Positions 1 through 9,657 of a stretch of 64,000 bases of DNA are shown here, in pieces. Position 1 is the first letter of the stretch; each line of letters opens with the position of its first letter. Both the position numbers and the translations under genes were made by a program. This DNA is from Shewanella sp. Arc9-LZ (GTDB taxonomy: Bacteria > Pseudomonadota > Gammaproteobacteria > Enterobacterales > Shewanellaceae), in assembly GCF_010092445.1 (NCBI RefSeq), contig NZ_CP048031.1:4278001-4342000 (forward strand), given 5' to 3'. The notes under the pieces were generated by a model, which saw nothing but the letters and a program-made list of their open reading frames with translations, ran no database searches and had not been told where the DNA came from.

Positions 1-42
1 AGCCCAAATCGTGCCTGCTAAACCCAAACATAGCCCTAGCAT
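1..42 (-). CDS. Start of an unidentified downstream gene (partial)
   Basis: An ATG at 42-40 overlaps the TAA stop of the TRAP permease by one base, the usual sign of translational coupling. Fourteen codons are visible before the window edge and they read as a hydrophobic, Gly/Leu-rich N-terminus (MLGLCLGLAGTIWA), so the product is probably a membrane or exported protein of the same operon. The family cannot be named from so little sequence. Confidence 0.45.
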   Translation of the reverse strand, partial: MLGLCLGLAGTIWA

Positions 43-2093
43 TATTCGCCTTGCGCTAAACGTTTTAGCTTACGTGCACGCCATACGTGGTGCAAAATAA
101 ACGCCAGTGCCAAACCAAAACCTAACTCATCACTCAGCGGTGTCGCCATAATCAAGCAGCCACCAGCAATAAAGCCTAAAACACGTTCCCACCAATAAAG
201 GTTCTGTAATAAGTAGCCGGTAAATATCACGCCCCAAATACCAATAGCCACCGTCGCTTTAAGGACCACATAAACCGTTTCTAGCACACCACCACTTTGG
301 AGCATTAGCGCAGGGTCGTACACCGCCATAAACGGAATAATAAACCCAGCAATGGCAATGCGAATGGCCCATAAACTGATTTTTAAGCCTTTCTCTTTAG
401 CGATTGGCGCCGCGGCGAAACACGCTAGGGCAACTGGCGGTGTAAGGTCTGCCATAATGCCAAAATAAAACACAAACATGTGTGACACAATTAACGGCAC
501 GCCTAAATCCAGTAACGCTGGCGCGGCAATTGAGCTGGTAATAATGTAGTTAGGAATGGTCGGGATCCCCATACCTAATACCAAACACGTCACCATCGTC
601 AGCACTAAAGACAAAAATAAGTTATCTTGGCCGACAGCCAGAATATAGCCGGCAAACGTTGAAGCAATACCGGTTAGTGACACAACACCAATAATCACGC
701 CCACTAGCGCACAAGCAATACCTACAGGTACAGCATGGCGAGCACCTTCAACTAATGCATGCAAACATAATGTGAGAGTTTCTTTACCACCTTTAACAAA
801 CCAACAAACCACCACCAGCATGGCAATAACGCCAAACATCACCCCAATACCTAACTGGAAAAAGCCTGCGCATATCACCCCTAATGCTATCCAAAAAGCA
901 AACCGCATAGCAGCTGATGATAGATTGAGAATAATGGCCGAACCTAAAATCACAATCGCAGTGAGTGCTAAGCCAACCATGCCGGAAAACAGCGGTGTAC
1001 GACCTGAAAACAACAAGCCAATCAAAATAAATAATGGGATGAGTAAGTACCAACGCAACTTAATTGCTGCCCACGGATCTGGACATTGGTCTTTAGGTAA
1101 ACCAGATAAATTGGCGCGTTTAGCTTCTAAATGCACCATCCAGAACACCGAACAAAAATACAATACCGCGGGGATCATTGCCGCTTTAGCTATTTCAATA
1201 AATTGCACATTAATGGTTTCAGCCATAATAAAGGCTACGGCGCCCATAATCGGCGGCATAATTTGGCTGCCCATACTGGATGTGGCTTCTACACCCCCCG
1301 CAAAAGCAGACCGATAACCAAAACGCTTCATTAGCGGAATCGTAAATTGGCCAGTGGTGACCACATTGGCAACCCCCGAACCGGTAATGGTGCCCATGAG
1401 TGCCGACGATACCACCGACACTTTTGCAGGCCCACCCACTTTATGGCCAAATAAGCCCATAGCAAAGTCGGTAAATAAGCGGATCATTCCAGCTTGCTCT
1501 AAAAAGGCCCCAAACAGAATAAACAAGAAAATATAGGTCGCGGACACATAGGTTGGCGTGCCGTATAAGCCTTCGGTACCAAAGGCCAACTGGTTAACTA
1601 TTTGGTCGAAACCATAACCTCGATGCATCAATTCACCGGGTAAATACTCACCAAACAAACCATACGCAAGAAACATACCGCAAATAATCGGCAGGGCTAT
1701 TCCCATCACTCGTCTGGCGGCTTCAAACACTAAAGCTACTAACACTACACCAATAATCATGTCATTTTGGGTTAAGTCACCGGAACGTTGAATTAAGTCA
1801 GCTTCAAACACCCATTGATAAACTGCGGTAGCCATACCCGCTAAACCGAGTATCCATGCCAAAGGTTGCCATGGCTGACTCTTGCCTATACCTGGATAAC
1901 TAATAAACACCACTAATAATAAAAAGCCCACGTGTACGGCGCGCAATACTTGTGTCGAAACTGGATGAAATGCCGCGGTGGTAATTTGGAAAATAGAAAA
2001 AATTAATGCTACTGCAAACAAGGCTTTCGGCCAGTTGCGAGTATCGGCACTTAAGCCCTGCTCTGGTTCGGTAATTTGGGTTGGATCGCTCAT
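42..2093 (-). CDS. TAXI-type TRAP transporter fused permease (4TM/12TM)
   Basis: About 683 residues and almost entirely membrane-spanning. The length and composition fit the fused small (DctQ-like) and large (DctM-like) permease subunits used with TAXI solute-binding proteins. Typical DctM features are visible, such as GTITGSGVANVVTTG near residue 240 and GMGIPTIPNY near 515. It lies downstream of the TAXI binding protein on the same strand. I chose the ATG at 2093 because a GAGG motif sits 7 bases before it; an in-frame GTG at 2108 is the alternative. The transporter should import an organic acid or similar solute using an ion gradient; the substrate cannot be read from sequence. Confidence 0.9.
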   Translation of the reverse strand: MSDPTQITEPEQGLSADTRNWPKALFAVALIFSIFQITTAAFHPVSTQVLRAVHVGFLLLVVFISYPGIGKSQPWQPLAWILGLAGMATAVYQWVFEADLIQRSGDLTQNDMIIGVVLVALVFEAARRVMGIALPIICGMFLAYGLFGEYLPGELMHRGYGFDQIVNQLAFGTEGLYGTPTYVSATYIFLFILFGAFLEQAGMIRLFTDFAMGLFGHKVGGPAKVSVVSSALMGTITGSGVANVVTTGQFTIPLMKRFGYRSAFAGGVEATSSMGSQIMPPIMGAVAFIMAETINVQFIEIAKAAMIPAVLYFCSVFWMVHLEAKRANLSGLPKDQCPDPWAAIKLRWYLLIPLFILIGLLFSGRTPLFSGMVGLALTAIVILGSAIILNLSSAAMRFAFWIALGVICAGFFQLGIGVMFGVIAMLVVVCWFVKGGKETLTLCLHALVEGARHAVPVGIACALVGVIIGVVSLTGIASTFAGYILAVGQDNLFLSLVLTMVTCLVLGMGIPTIPNYIITSSIAAPALLDLGVPLIVSHMFVFYFGIMADLTPPVALACFAAAPIAKEKGLKISLWAIRIAIAGFIIPFMAVYDPALMLQSGGVLETVYVVLKATVAIGIWGVIFTGYLLQNLYWWERVLGFIAGGCLIMATPLSDELGFGLALAFILHHVWRARKLKRLAQGE

Positions 2094-2230
2094 GGTATGC
2101 CTCGACACTTACTACAACTAAATAACCTCATCTCAAAAAAATGAGTGGACTAAAAATGACGTTGACTCAATTAGTCACTCTTGATCTAAAACGGAAGTTA
2201 GCAAATATGGTTGAAAGACAGAAATAAACA

Positions 2231-2260
2231 AGCGCTTGCTGGGTTTACCAAACAAGCGCT
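2231..2260 (-). terminator. Hairpin between the TAXI binding protein and permease genes
   Basis: AGCGCTTGTTTGG pairs with CCCAGCAAGCGCT across a short loop, and TTGTTT follows on the minus strand. It lies between the two transporter genes, so it may be a partial terminator that makes the binding protein more abundant than the permease. Confidence 0.5.
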
Positions 2261-2279
2261 GTTAACTTAATACTATTAC

Positions 2280-3233
2280 TTATAGCGCATTCACTTCTTT
2301 ATAATAGCGTTCTGCACCTGGGTGTAGTGGAATAGGCAGATCTTTTGCCGCTGTGGCTAAACTGATCGCCTTAGCAGCTGAGTGAGCAGTACCTAAACGG
2401 TCTAGGTTTTCAAACATCAGCTTAGTCATTTGATAAGCAATCTCATCAGACACCTTACTGTGACTTACCAATAAGTTTTGTATCGCAACCGTACTCACAT
2501 CTTCTGTTTGGCCTTCGTAAGTATTGGCCGTAATCACCCCAACTTGATAAGCAGGATTATTAATTTTAGCGACAACATCCGCAGGGATAGCCACAAAGTT
2601 GATATCCATTGTTGCGGCTAAATCACGAATGGCAGCCATACCTAAACCAGACGATTGTAAAGTCGCATCCAATTGGCGGTTTTTAATCAGCTCAACAGAT
2701 TCGGCATAAGGCAAAAACTCCACTTTACCCATGTCGTCGTAACTGAGTCCTGCAGCAGCAAAAATAGCGCGAGCGTTTAGCTCAGTACCTGATTTTGGCG
2801 CCCCGACAGAAATACGTTTGCCTTTTAAATCTGCAAGACTATTAATACCGGCATCTTTATTGGCGACAATTTGGATGTAGTTAGAATAAGTTGCCGCAAT
2901 AACGCGTAATTTTTTAAGCGGTGCTTTAAAACCGGCTTCCTGATCACCTTCCCACGCTGCCGATACCGAATCACCTAGTGCAAGCGCTAATTCACCACGC
3001 CCAGCTTGTAATAAATTGAGGTTTTCAACCGACGCTTTAGTCGCTTGTACTGAGGTTTTAGAGCCCTCAATGCCATTGCTGTAAAGTTGAGATAAAGCCA
3101 CACCGATAGGATAGTAAACACCACTAGTTCCGCCGGTGAGAATATTGATAAATGTCGGCGCGGCCATAACAGCCGTACTAATAGATAGCGCTGCAGCTGC
3201 GCCAATCATGCAAAAACGTTTGGTTAATTTCAT
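2280..3233 (-). CDS. TAXI family TRAP transporter solute-binding protein
   Basis: 317 residues with an N-terminal Sec signal peptide ending near AVMA-APTF. The mature start FINILTGGTSGVYYPIGVALSQLY is the family hallmark, and the segment around residues 125-155 (LADLKGKRISVGAPKSGTELNARAIF, read in part) matches the conserved ligand-binding region of TAXI proteins. It acts in the periplasm and delivers its ligand to the fused permease encoded next. Ligands known for the family include glutamate and other carboxylates, but none can be assigned here. Confidence 0.93.
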   Translation of the reverse strand: MKLTKRFCMIGAAAALSISTAVMAAPTFINILTGGTSGVYYPIGVALSQLYSNGIEGSKTSVQATKASVENLNLLQAGRGELALALGDSVSAAWEGDQEAGFKAPLKKLRVIAATYSNYIQIVANKDAGINSLADLKGKRISVGAPKSGTELNARAIFAAAGLSYDDMGKVEFLPYAESVELIKNRQLDATLQSSGLGMAAIRDLAATMDINFVAIPADVVAKINNPAYQVGVITANTYEGQTEDVSTVAIQNLLVSHSKVSDEIAYQMTKLMFENLDRLGTAHSAAKAISLATAAKDLPIPLHPGAERYYKEVNAL

Positions 3234-3565
3234 CCTGCAATATCCTTATTTTTTATATTGTTATGAGTATTATTATGTCGTTACACTACCACTGACATCC
3301 TGTGCAATCTATATAGACTAAAGGCTAATAACATCATTATAAATCGCCTTTATTCCGCGATTTCAGTTACTTCGATACGACACCAATAGCAACATTAGCA
3401 TTTTTCATCACCAACTTGCTTTAGGGCTGTCTGGGCAGCGAGCAATAAATACTCTGCCATCCACGAGTATAGTTAATTGAAATAAAAAGGTGCCAACAAT
3501 GTCGGCACCTTTTTAGTCTATGGTGTAAGCCCTAATGAAATGAAAGGCTGGAATGTTATTAAGCC
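3234..3565. other. Intergenic region with a bidirectional terminator
   Basis: Holds the upstream region of the TAXI gene and, at 3484-3514, a terminator-like hairpin. I see no ORF or repeat beyond that. Confidence 0.6.
3484..3514. terminator. Bidirectional intrinsic terminator
   Basis: AAAAAGGTGCC and GGCACCTTTTT form a stem with a short loop and T-runs in both directions. It lies downstream of the minus-strand phosphodiesterase gene. Confidence 0.8.
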
Positions 3566-4840
3566 TTACATATTCATACAGTTAGCATAATATGTCACTG
3601 TGGCAGGCCAGTCAGAAAACACCCCTATTACCCCGACATCTTTTGCCAGTACATCTAACAGCTCAAAAGTATCACCTTCGTTATCAATCACGTCAGCAAT
3701 ACTCTGATAATACCAACCACCGCCGCCTTGACTCAGTGGCCCCGAACGCTCTAATGACCAAGCAATAATCTTCAAGCCAGCGGCACTTGCTGCTTTGGCA
3801 TATTCAGATGGCACTATCGCGTTATTGTCTCCTACGGTAACCAGCATCCATAAAGGTGGTGCAATAATCTTGACCCCGTCTGCCGCTAAGGTGTCCATAC
3901 TCGGTGACCATGTGGCACTGTTTTGCGGATCAAATCCAGCTTGCTCGTCACGGCCATCAAGGTATACCGCTTGATCGGCAAATTCAGGTGCGTTGGCTAT
4001 CCAATATTTTACATCGTCTAAATTAAACGATTGTGGAAACACTTGCGATGCATCAACGCCTGCTGCGGCATATTCATCTAGCATTTTTTGGGCGTAATCT
4101 TGTTGGGTAAATCCATCATACGGCATGCTGACACTGGCCGACTTAAGCTCGGGAGTCATCTTTACTCCAGCAGCTTTGAATAAGGCAATACTTTCAGCGT
4201 GAGTCATTAACGTGCCATTACCGGCATATAAATCGGTGCGCCAATTTGGCGTGCCATCCATAAACTCTTCAACTGTGGTGGCATTGGGGTTAAAGCCGTC
4301 CATTTTGCCTTGCAAGGTTGTAAACTCTGCAAGACTAATATCGCTGGTACAACAGGTTGCCGTTGCACTCACGCCATTGACGGCATCGGCTGGTGAAAAT
4401 GGCACTGAACATTTATTGGCTAGGGCCGGGATAGCAAGAATATTGGTGGTAGTGGCTAAATCACACTGCGAGTGACGGCAAACTAACTCTTTATCTGCGG
4501 TAAATGTCACGTCACATTCCACAATACCTGCGCCCGAATCGATAGCTGCTTGATAAGCTTCTTTGGTATGCTCAGGAAATTGCATTGATGCGCCGCGATG
4601 ACCAATAGAAAAGTCAGTACGGTAAAATGAATTTGAAGCACATTGCGCTAATTGATCTTTTAACTCACTGTCTTGCATTTGACCGACTAAAAATAGCGGC
4701 CTAGGGCCTACTTGAGCGCTAACACTTTTATCCACTTCTGCAGTGGTGTCATTATTATCGTTACTGTTACACCCCGAAATCCATAACGTACTGGTTAAAA
4801 CTGAAATGATACCCAGTGTTACACTTTTTTTCCTTGTCAT
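3566..4840 (-). CDS. Glycerophosphodiester phosphodiesterase family lipoprotein
   Basis: 424 residues. The N-terminus is a lipoprotein signal with lipobox ISGC (Cys 24) followed by Asn/Asp-rich linker. The GDPD fold begins with GHRGAS near residue 80 followed by [23 protein letters not shown], which carries the catalytic His-Arg and the metal-binding E-x-D. H at RHSQCDL completes the active-site set. It should cleave glycerophosphodiesters to glycerol-3-phosphate and an alcohol at the cell surface or in the periplasm. The start ATG has GGAG 7 bases upstream. A candidate PhoB box lies upstream, which fits a phosphorus-scavenging role. The closest relatives may be the GlpQ-like group with inserted segments. 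Confidence 0.88.
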   Translation of the reverse strand: MTRKKSVTLGIISVLTSTLWISGCNSNDNNDTTAEVDKSVSAQVGPRPLFLVGQMQDSELKDQLAQCASNSFYRTDFSIGHRGASMQFPEHTKEAYQAAIDSGAGIVECDVTFTADKELVCRHSQCDLATTTNILAIPALANKCSVPFSPADAVNGVSATATCCTSDISLAEFTTLQGKMDGFNPNATTVEEFMDGTPNWRTDLYAGNGTLMTHAESIALFKAAGVKMTPELKSASVSMPYDGFTQQDYAQKMLDEYAAAGVDASQVFPQSFNLDDVKYWIANAPEFADQAVYLDGRDEQAGFDPQNSATWSPSMDTLAADGVKIIAPPLWMLVTVGDNNAIVPSEYAKAASAAGLKIIAWSLERSGPLSQGGGGWYYQSIADVIDNEGDTFELLDVLAKDVGVIGVFSDWPATVTYYANCMNM

Positions 4841-4926
4841 CTTTTTGCTCCATGTTGTAATGCGGTAATGTCAGTTGTAATGGTTTGCTGAAAAATTCAT
4901 CATCAGGAACAGCTTACGCAATGAAT

Positions 4927-4955
4927 ATGACTGAATTATCGAATTAATATGACAA
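4927..4955 (-). promoter_or_regulatory. Weak candidate PhoB box upstream of the phosphodiesterase
   Basis: On the minus strand TTGTCAT and CAGTCAT lie 22 bp apart, which is two PhoB periods of 11 bp. The heptamer between them (ATTCGAT) is a poor match. The site is about 90-115 bases before the start codon. Confidence 0.4.
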
Positions 4956-5076
4956 CCTTAGTTTCTACTGTTTTACCGACCGATTGAATAATATAAAACA
5001 TGACCCTAACTGCGGTAACGGTAAATAGACAAGCAAATAAACGATAGTGAGTAAACAGCTAACAATGAGGTCCACA

Positions 5077-5718
5077 ATGGTAAACACAACACTTTATTAT
5101 GTTCACGATCCAATGTGCAGTTGGTGTTGGGGATATCGCCCCACATGGGACGCCCTGCAAGCTCAACTACTACAGCAGTTTGGCCAGCAATTGAGTCTAC
5201 AGTATCTAGTCGGTGGTTTAGCGCCCGACTCCGACCAACCCATGCCGCAACCCATGCCGCAAATGTTACAACAAACCTGGCATAAGATTAACCAACAATT
5301 AGGTACAGAATTTAATCACGACTTTTGGCAGCATTGCCAACCAAGGCGTTCAACGTATCCAGCATGCAGAGCTAGCATCATTGCTCGCCAATATGGGCTA
5401 GAGCAACAAATGATCAACGCCATTCAACAGGCTTATTACCTTAATGCGCGTAATCCATCTGATGTTGATACTTTGGTATCGATTGCGACTCAATTAGGGA
5501 TCCCCGCAGACTTGTTCACAGAGCAATTAAGCGCTGATGAAATAGAAGATAAATTACTCAGCGAAATCAATTTTGCTCGCCAACTTCCCATTCAAGGATT
5601 TCCCTCATTAGTGCTGATGGTCGATAACAATGCCTATCCTATTCGGCTTGATTATCATCAATGGCAAACCAGCTTGGCAGACATACAGACTATCCTGTTA
5701 ACAACCCAACCGAGTTAA
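5077..5718 (+). CDS. DsbA family protein (thioredoxin-fold, CSWC)
   Basis: 213 residues from the ATG at 5077, chosen because GAGG sits 6 bases upstream; an in-frame GTG lies at 5047. The N-terminus reads as beta strand then DPMCSWCWGYRP, where CSWC occupies the thioredoxin-fold active site. The C-terminal GFPSLVLM supplies the cis-proline region. No signal peptide is visible, so it is probably cytoplasmic, as in the FrnE/2-hydroxychromene-isomerase-like branch of DsbA proteins. Its substrate is unknown; a disulfide oxidoreductase or glutathione-linked role is inferred from the fold only. Confidence 0.85.
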   Translation: MVNTTLYYVHDPMCSWCWGYRPTWDALQAQLLQQFGQQLSLQYLVGGLAPDSDQPMPQPMPQMLQQTWHKINQQLGTEFNHDFWQHCQPRRSTYPACRASIIARQYGLEQQMINAIQQAYYLNARNPSDVDTLVSIATQLGIPADLFTEQLSADEIEDKLLSEINFARQLPIQGFPSLVLMVDNNAYPIRLDYHQWQTSLADIQTILLTTQPS

Positions 5719-5909
5719 TTAGCCCATAAGGACATTAGGACCGCATGACTTAATGACTCTACGCACCGTCACGGGGTAAACGTCAGTTAAGATATAAAGT
5801 TTGCACGACGTTGATTAGCCTTTGGCCTTAATGGCCAATATCCTATACTCTGCACGTCGAAAACGACAACGCCCCACACAGGCTTGTTAAACATAACATG
5901 AGGCAGTGA

Positions 5910-6590
5910 ATGACAGATCGTAAACGAGGTTTTTTCGGTTGGACATGGTTTGTCATGTGGCGATTTTTGCTATTACTGGCGCTATTGTTACTGCTGCTTA
6001 GATTTGTGCCACCACCGACGACGTCATTTATGCTGCAAAGCGATTATCCGGTTAGTCAGCACTGGGTAAGTATTGATGAACTGCCAGCGCACATGCCTTT
6101 AGCCGTAGTGGCCGCAGAAGATCAACTGTTTCCAGAGCACTTCGGGGTCGATTTTACCTCCATCACTAAAGCCCTTAACCAGTACGACGACGGCCAAAGT
6201 CTGCGTGGTGCCAGTACCATCAGCCAGCAAACCGCCAAAAACCTATTACTTTGGCCGGGTAGAAGCTTCGTTCGCAAAGGGTTAGAAGCCATATTGGCCG
6301 TTAGCCTTGAAGCGATTTGGGGCAAAAAGCGTATCTTAGAGGTGTACTTAAACGTAGCCGAATTTGGTAAAGGTATTTATGGCGTAGAAGCGGCGAGTCA
6401 GCACTATTTTAATAAATCGGCCCGCTATCTATCCAACAATGAAGCGGCGCGCCTAGCAGTGTTGTTGCCGAGTCCGCGTAACCGAAACCCTAACAATTTA
6501 ACCCCATACCTGCGCCAAAGAGTCGCTTGGGGTGAAAAACAAATGCGCCAACTTGGCTCTGGCTATTTAAAGCCTATTCTTACCAATTAA
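5910..6590 (+). CDS. mtgA: Monofunctional biosynthetic peptidoglycan transglycosylase
   Basis: 226 residues, the normal size for MtgA. A single N-terminal membrane anchor (about residues 12-30) is followed by a GT51 domain. The catalytic Glu lies in VVAAEDQLFPEHFGVD, and the family motifs GASTISQQTAKNLLLWPGR, EAYLN-like ILEVYLNVAEFGKGIYGVEAAS and NEAARLAVLLPSP are all present (quoted in parts). It polymerises lipid II into glycan strands at the outer face of the inner membrane without a transpeptidase domain. GAGG lies 8 bases before the ATG. Confidence 0.96.
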   Translation: MTDRKRGFFGWTWFVMWRFLLLLALLLLLLRFVPPPTTSFMLQSDYPVSQHWVSIDELPAHMPLAVVAAEDQLFPEHFGVDFTSITKALNQYDDGQSLRGASTISQQTAKNLLLWPGRSFVRKGLEAILAVSLEAIWGKKRILEVYLNVAEFGKGIYGVEAASQHYFNKSARYLSNNEAARLAVLLPSPRNRNPNNLTPYLRQRVAWGEKQMRQLGSGYLKPILTN

Positions 6591-6606
6591 CCGCAATACC
6601 ATGCCC

Positions 6607-6640
6607 GTTGTTATTGCTCTTTGTTAAGAGCAATAACAAC
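6607..6640 (+). terminator. Perfect 14-bp hairpin downstream of mtgA
   Basis: GTTGTTATTGCTCT and AGAGCAATAACAAC pair perfectly around TTGTTA. No strong T-run follows, so termination may be partial. A short tandem AGCCATT-type repeat follows near 6688-6712. Confidence 0.55.
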
Positions 6641-6876
6641 TCAAACTGGTCCCATATTTAAAAGATCAAAATATTGATCATTGATAAGCCATTAGCCATT
6701 AGCCATTAGCCTTTAATATCATTCAAAAAATACTATTCTCTTCCAATCGTCATCATGTGGCGAAAACATGATGCTTACTAGCAAGCCAGATGAAAGCCGG
6801 AATTAACAGGATTTGAACTATTTTTACTGTTAGAATGCGAGCTCATTTTTATCCGCTTTTACGATCAAGGCAGGCT

Positions 6877-8811
6877 ATGACCGTTCTTCTAATGACTCCA
6901 CCGATGACCCAGCTGAATACACCGTATCCAGCAACAGCGTATTTAACCGGTTTTTTACGCTCACGAGGCTATGAGGCGGTTCAGCGAGATCCTGCGATTG
7001 AGCTTTTCCTTGAGATGATGACAGCGCCTGCGCTGGACATTATTCGTCAGCATGTAGAAGAAAACTTCGAACACTTTGAAGACGACGAACTGCCAGATGT
7101 CATCTTTAATTTTTTGGCTGAATTTGAGCGTTATCACCTCACCGTAGAACCTGCCATTCGCTTTTTACAAGGCAAAGATCCCAGCCTTGCAATGCGCATT
7201 AACACGCGTCGTTTTTTACCCGAAGGCCCAGCGTTTGATGCAATTGCTGAGATGGAAGCGGTATCTGGCGACGTGTTGCAAGCCGCCTTTGGTAATTTAG
7301 GCGTACAAGATAAAGCCAAGTATCTGGCCACTCTGTTTATTAATGATCTATCAAACGTTATTACTCAGGGCGTTGATCCCTACTTTGAAGTCAGCCGTTA
7401 TGGCGAGAAATTAGCTGCGGCCAACCCAAGCTTTGACAACCTCTATGACACCCTCATGGGTGAACCGAGTTTCAGCTCTGAAATTTTGGAGCAGCTGGTC
7501 GAGATGTATCTGGAAGACACCCAACCAAGTGTTGTCGCATTAACCGTGCCGTTTCCCGGCAATATGCTGGGCGCGTTACGTATTGCGCAAACCTGTAAAG
7601 CCATTAATCCAGACATTCCTATCGTCATCGGCGGCGGGTTTGTTAATACCGAGCTGCGCGCACTAAAAGATCCTCGTGTATTTGAGTTTATTGACTTTAT
7701 CTGTCTGGACGACGGCGAACGCCCGCTTATCACTCTGCTGGAATACTTTGAAGGTAAGCGTGAGATAGACGATTTAGTGCGAACTTATTTTCTCGCAGAA
7801 GATGAAAATGGCCAGCCTTATGTCCATTTCAATGAAAACACACAGCTGCATGATATTCCACAAAGCGAAGTTGGCGCCCCAATTTACGATGGCCTGCCAC
7901 TAGGTGACTACTTGTCTTTGTGTGAAATGCTTAATCCAATGCACCGTATATGGAGTGATGGACGTTGGAACAAACTGACCATAGCCCATGGTTGTTACTG
8001 GCGTAAATGCAGCTTCTGCGACGTCAGCCTGGACTATATCGACCGCTACGATACTGCAGGCGCCGATGTGCTGGTTGACCGAATCGTAGAGCTTGTCGAA
8101 GAAACCGGACAAACTGGTTTCCATTTTGTCGATGAAGCCTTACCACCAAAAACCTTATTTGCGTTTGCAAAACGTCTCATTGAACGCGGCGTAGTGATCA
8201 GTTGGTGGGGCAATATCCGTTTTGAGCGGACTTTTAGCCCAGATCGTTGTCAATTACTGGCAGATTCAGGTTGTATCGCCGTCAGCGGCGGCCTTGAAGT
8301 AGCGTCAGATCGTCTACTTAAACTGATGAAAAAAGGCGTCAGCGTTGAGCGCGTAGCCCATGTAACCAAAGCATTCAGTGATGCCGGTATTATGGTTCAC
8401 GCTTACTTAATGTATGGTTTCCCAACACAAACCGAGCAAGAAACCATAGACTCGCTAGAAATGGTGCGTCAGATGATGGAACTAGGTTGTTTCCAGTCAG
8501 CCTATTGGCACCGTTTTGTCGCCACCATCCACAGCCCGATAGGCATGAACCCAGAGCAATTTGGTATCACCCTTGCTGATCGCCCAGAGATCTTATTTGC
8601 TGAAAACGATGTCGATTTCACCGACCCGACCGGAACGGATCATGACATGCTGGGCGAAGGACTGCGTAAAGCAATCTACAACTACATGCACGGTATCGGC
8701 TTCGACCAACCAATGAGTTTCTGGTTCAACGAACCCGTTTCCCGCACTTCAATGAAGAAAGACCTGATATCAAAAGCGATTAATAACTTTATTCTGAGTC
8801 ATGAAGAGTAG
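6877..8811 (+). CDS. B12-binding domain-containing radical SAM protein
   Basis: 644 residues from the ATG at 6877, preceded by an AGGCAGG-like site; an in-frame ATG at 6835 would add 14 residues. The N-terminal third resembles the cobalamin-binding region of the BchE/B12-rSAM group (LLMTPPMTQLNTPYPATAYL, then VVALTVPFPGNMLGALRIA and IPIVIGGGF), but the usual DxHxxG cobalamin motif is not visible. The radical SAM core starts near residue 375 with GCYWRKCSFCD. The spacing of the cluster cysteines is CX4CX2C rather than the usual CX3CX2C. Residues such as GGLE and HAYLMYGFPTQTEQE fit the TIM-barrel core. The reaction is unknown. Confidence 0.88.
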   Translation: MTVLLMTPPMTQLNTPYPATAYLTGFLRSRGYEAVQRDPAIELFLEMMTAPALDIIRQHVEENFEHFEDDELPDVIFNFLAEFERYHLTVEPAIRFLQGKDPSLAMRINTRRFLPEGPAFDAIAEMEAVSGDVLQAAFGNLGVQDKAKYLATLFINDLSNVITQGVDPYFEVSRYGEKLAAANPSFDNLYDTLMGEPSFSSEILEQLVEMYLEDTQPSVVALTVPFPGNMLGALRIAQTCKAINPDIPIVIGGGFVNTELRALKDPRVFEFIDFICLDDGERPLITLLEYFEGKREIDDLVRTYFLAEDENGQPYVHFNENTQLHDIPQSEVGAPIYDGLPLGDYLSLCEMLNPMHRIWSDGRWNKLTIAHGCYWRKCSFCDVSLDYIDRYDTAGADVLVDRIVELVEETGQTGFHFVDEALPPKTLFAFAKRLIERGVVISWWGNIRFERTFSPDRCQLLADSGCIAVSGGLEVASDRLLKLMKKGVSVERVAHVTKAFSDAGIMVHAYLMYGFPTQTEQETIDSLEMVRQMMELGCFQSAYWHRFVATIHSPIGMNPEQFGITLADRPEILFAENDVDFTDPTGTDHDMLGEGLRKAIYNYMHGIGFDQPMSFWFNEPVSRTSMKKDLISKAINNFILSHEE

Positions 8812-9036
8812 GTAATGAAGAGTAGATTCGGGCTATTTCATTAGAATAAATAAACGCGACCTAAATAATTGGCAGTCAAATTCCGCTATACAGACGCACC
8901 ATAACCCTACTTAATATAAGAAAGAGAAAGAGTAAGTGGGTCCAAGGTTAGAATATTGAAGGTTGATTTATCACTGTTCTGCATAGAGAATAGCACTCAA
9001 ATACATTGATATATAAAGCATAGGAATGGCAATAAG

Positions 9037-9471
9037 ATGATGACAAAATGGGCAATACGCTTTTTACAAATGGCCGAGCTCGTAGCATCTTGGAGTAAAG
9101 ACCCTTCCACCCGAGTTGGCGCGGTGATCACTGAAAACAATCGTATCGTCTCGCTAGGCTTTAATGGTTATCCTCACGGAATATCAGATAGCGCTGAAAC
9201 CGATAACCGTGAAATGAAACTGCTAAAAACGCTCCATGCAGAAGAAAATGCCATTCTGCATGCCAAACGAGATCTCAGTAGCTGTGAGATTTGGGTAACC
9301 CACTTCCCCTGCCCAAACTGCGCCGCCAAGATTATCCAAACAGGATTGCGCGCTGTGCATAGCCCACAACCCAACGAAGATTTCCTGTCACGCTGGGGAG
9401 ATAAGATTAAAGTCAGCGAAGAGATGTTTGAGCAAGCTGGCGTTCAAGTCGATTGGATGCAAGTAGATTAA
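9037..9471 (+). CDS. Cytidine/deoxycytidylate deaminase family protein
   Basis: 144 residues. The zinc site is clear: HAEENA supplies the His ligand and catalytic Glu, and PCPNCA supplies the two Cys ligands. SKDPSTRVGAVI near the N-terminus is the substrate-binding strand of dCMP deaminases. It most likely converts dCMP to dUMP for thymidylate synthesis in the cytoplasm; a ComE-like or broader nucleotide deaminase role is possible. Confidence 0.9.
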   Translation: MMTKWAIRFLQMAELVASWSKDPSTRVGAVITENNRIVSLGFNGYPHGISDSAETDNREMKLLKTLHAEENAILHAKRDLSSCEIWVTHFPCPNCAAKIIQTGLRAVHSPQPNEDFLSRWGDKIKVSEEMFEQAGVQVDWMQVD

Positions 9472-9490
9472 CCTTACTTTTTCACCGTCG

Positions 9491-9515
9491 TTCCGGCAAT
9501 GCGGTTGAGCCGGAA
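9491..9515. repeat. REP-like GC-rich palindrome
   Basis: TTCCGGC at 9491-9497 pairs with GCCGGAA at 9509-9515, with an 11-base loop. It lies between the deaminase gene and the cassette-like region and resembles REP-type intergenic palindromes. It marks the left edge of the accessory region. Confidence 0.5.
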
Positions 9516-9624
9516 TCCAGTTGTTTACTCTTTGCATTTATGGCCTGCGTGTCACTTCATCATAGTAAAGGGTGAACAGTCTAGCTTCACTTTACTAGCT
9601 GGCTTTAAAAGGCTAGGTAAAAAT

Positions 9625-9647
9625 TTAACAATGGATGCCATGATTAA
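9625..9647. repeat. Cassette-associated repeat, copy 1 (diverged)
   Basis: Contains AATGGATGCCATGATTAA, a diverged copy of the AATGGGTGGCATGGTTAA element also found at 10104-10126 and 12876-12898 and, inverted, at 10899-10916. It lies just downstream of the minus-strand ORF 9658-10068. Confidence 0.6.
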
Positions 9648-9657
9648 TTCGTGTCGT

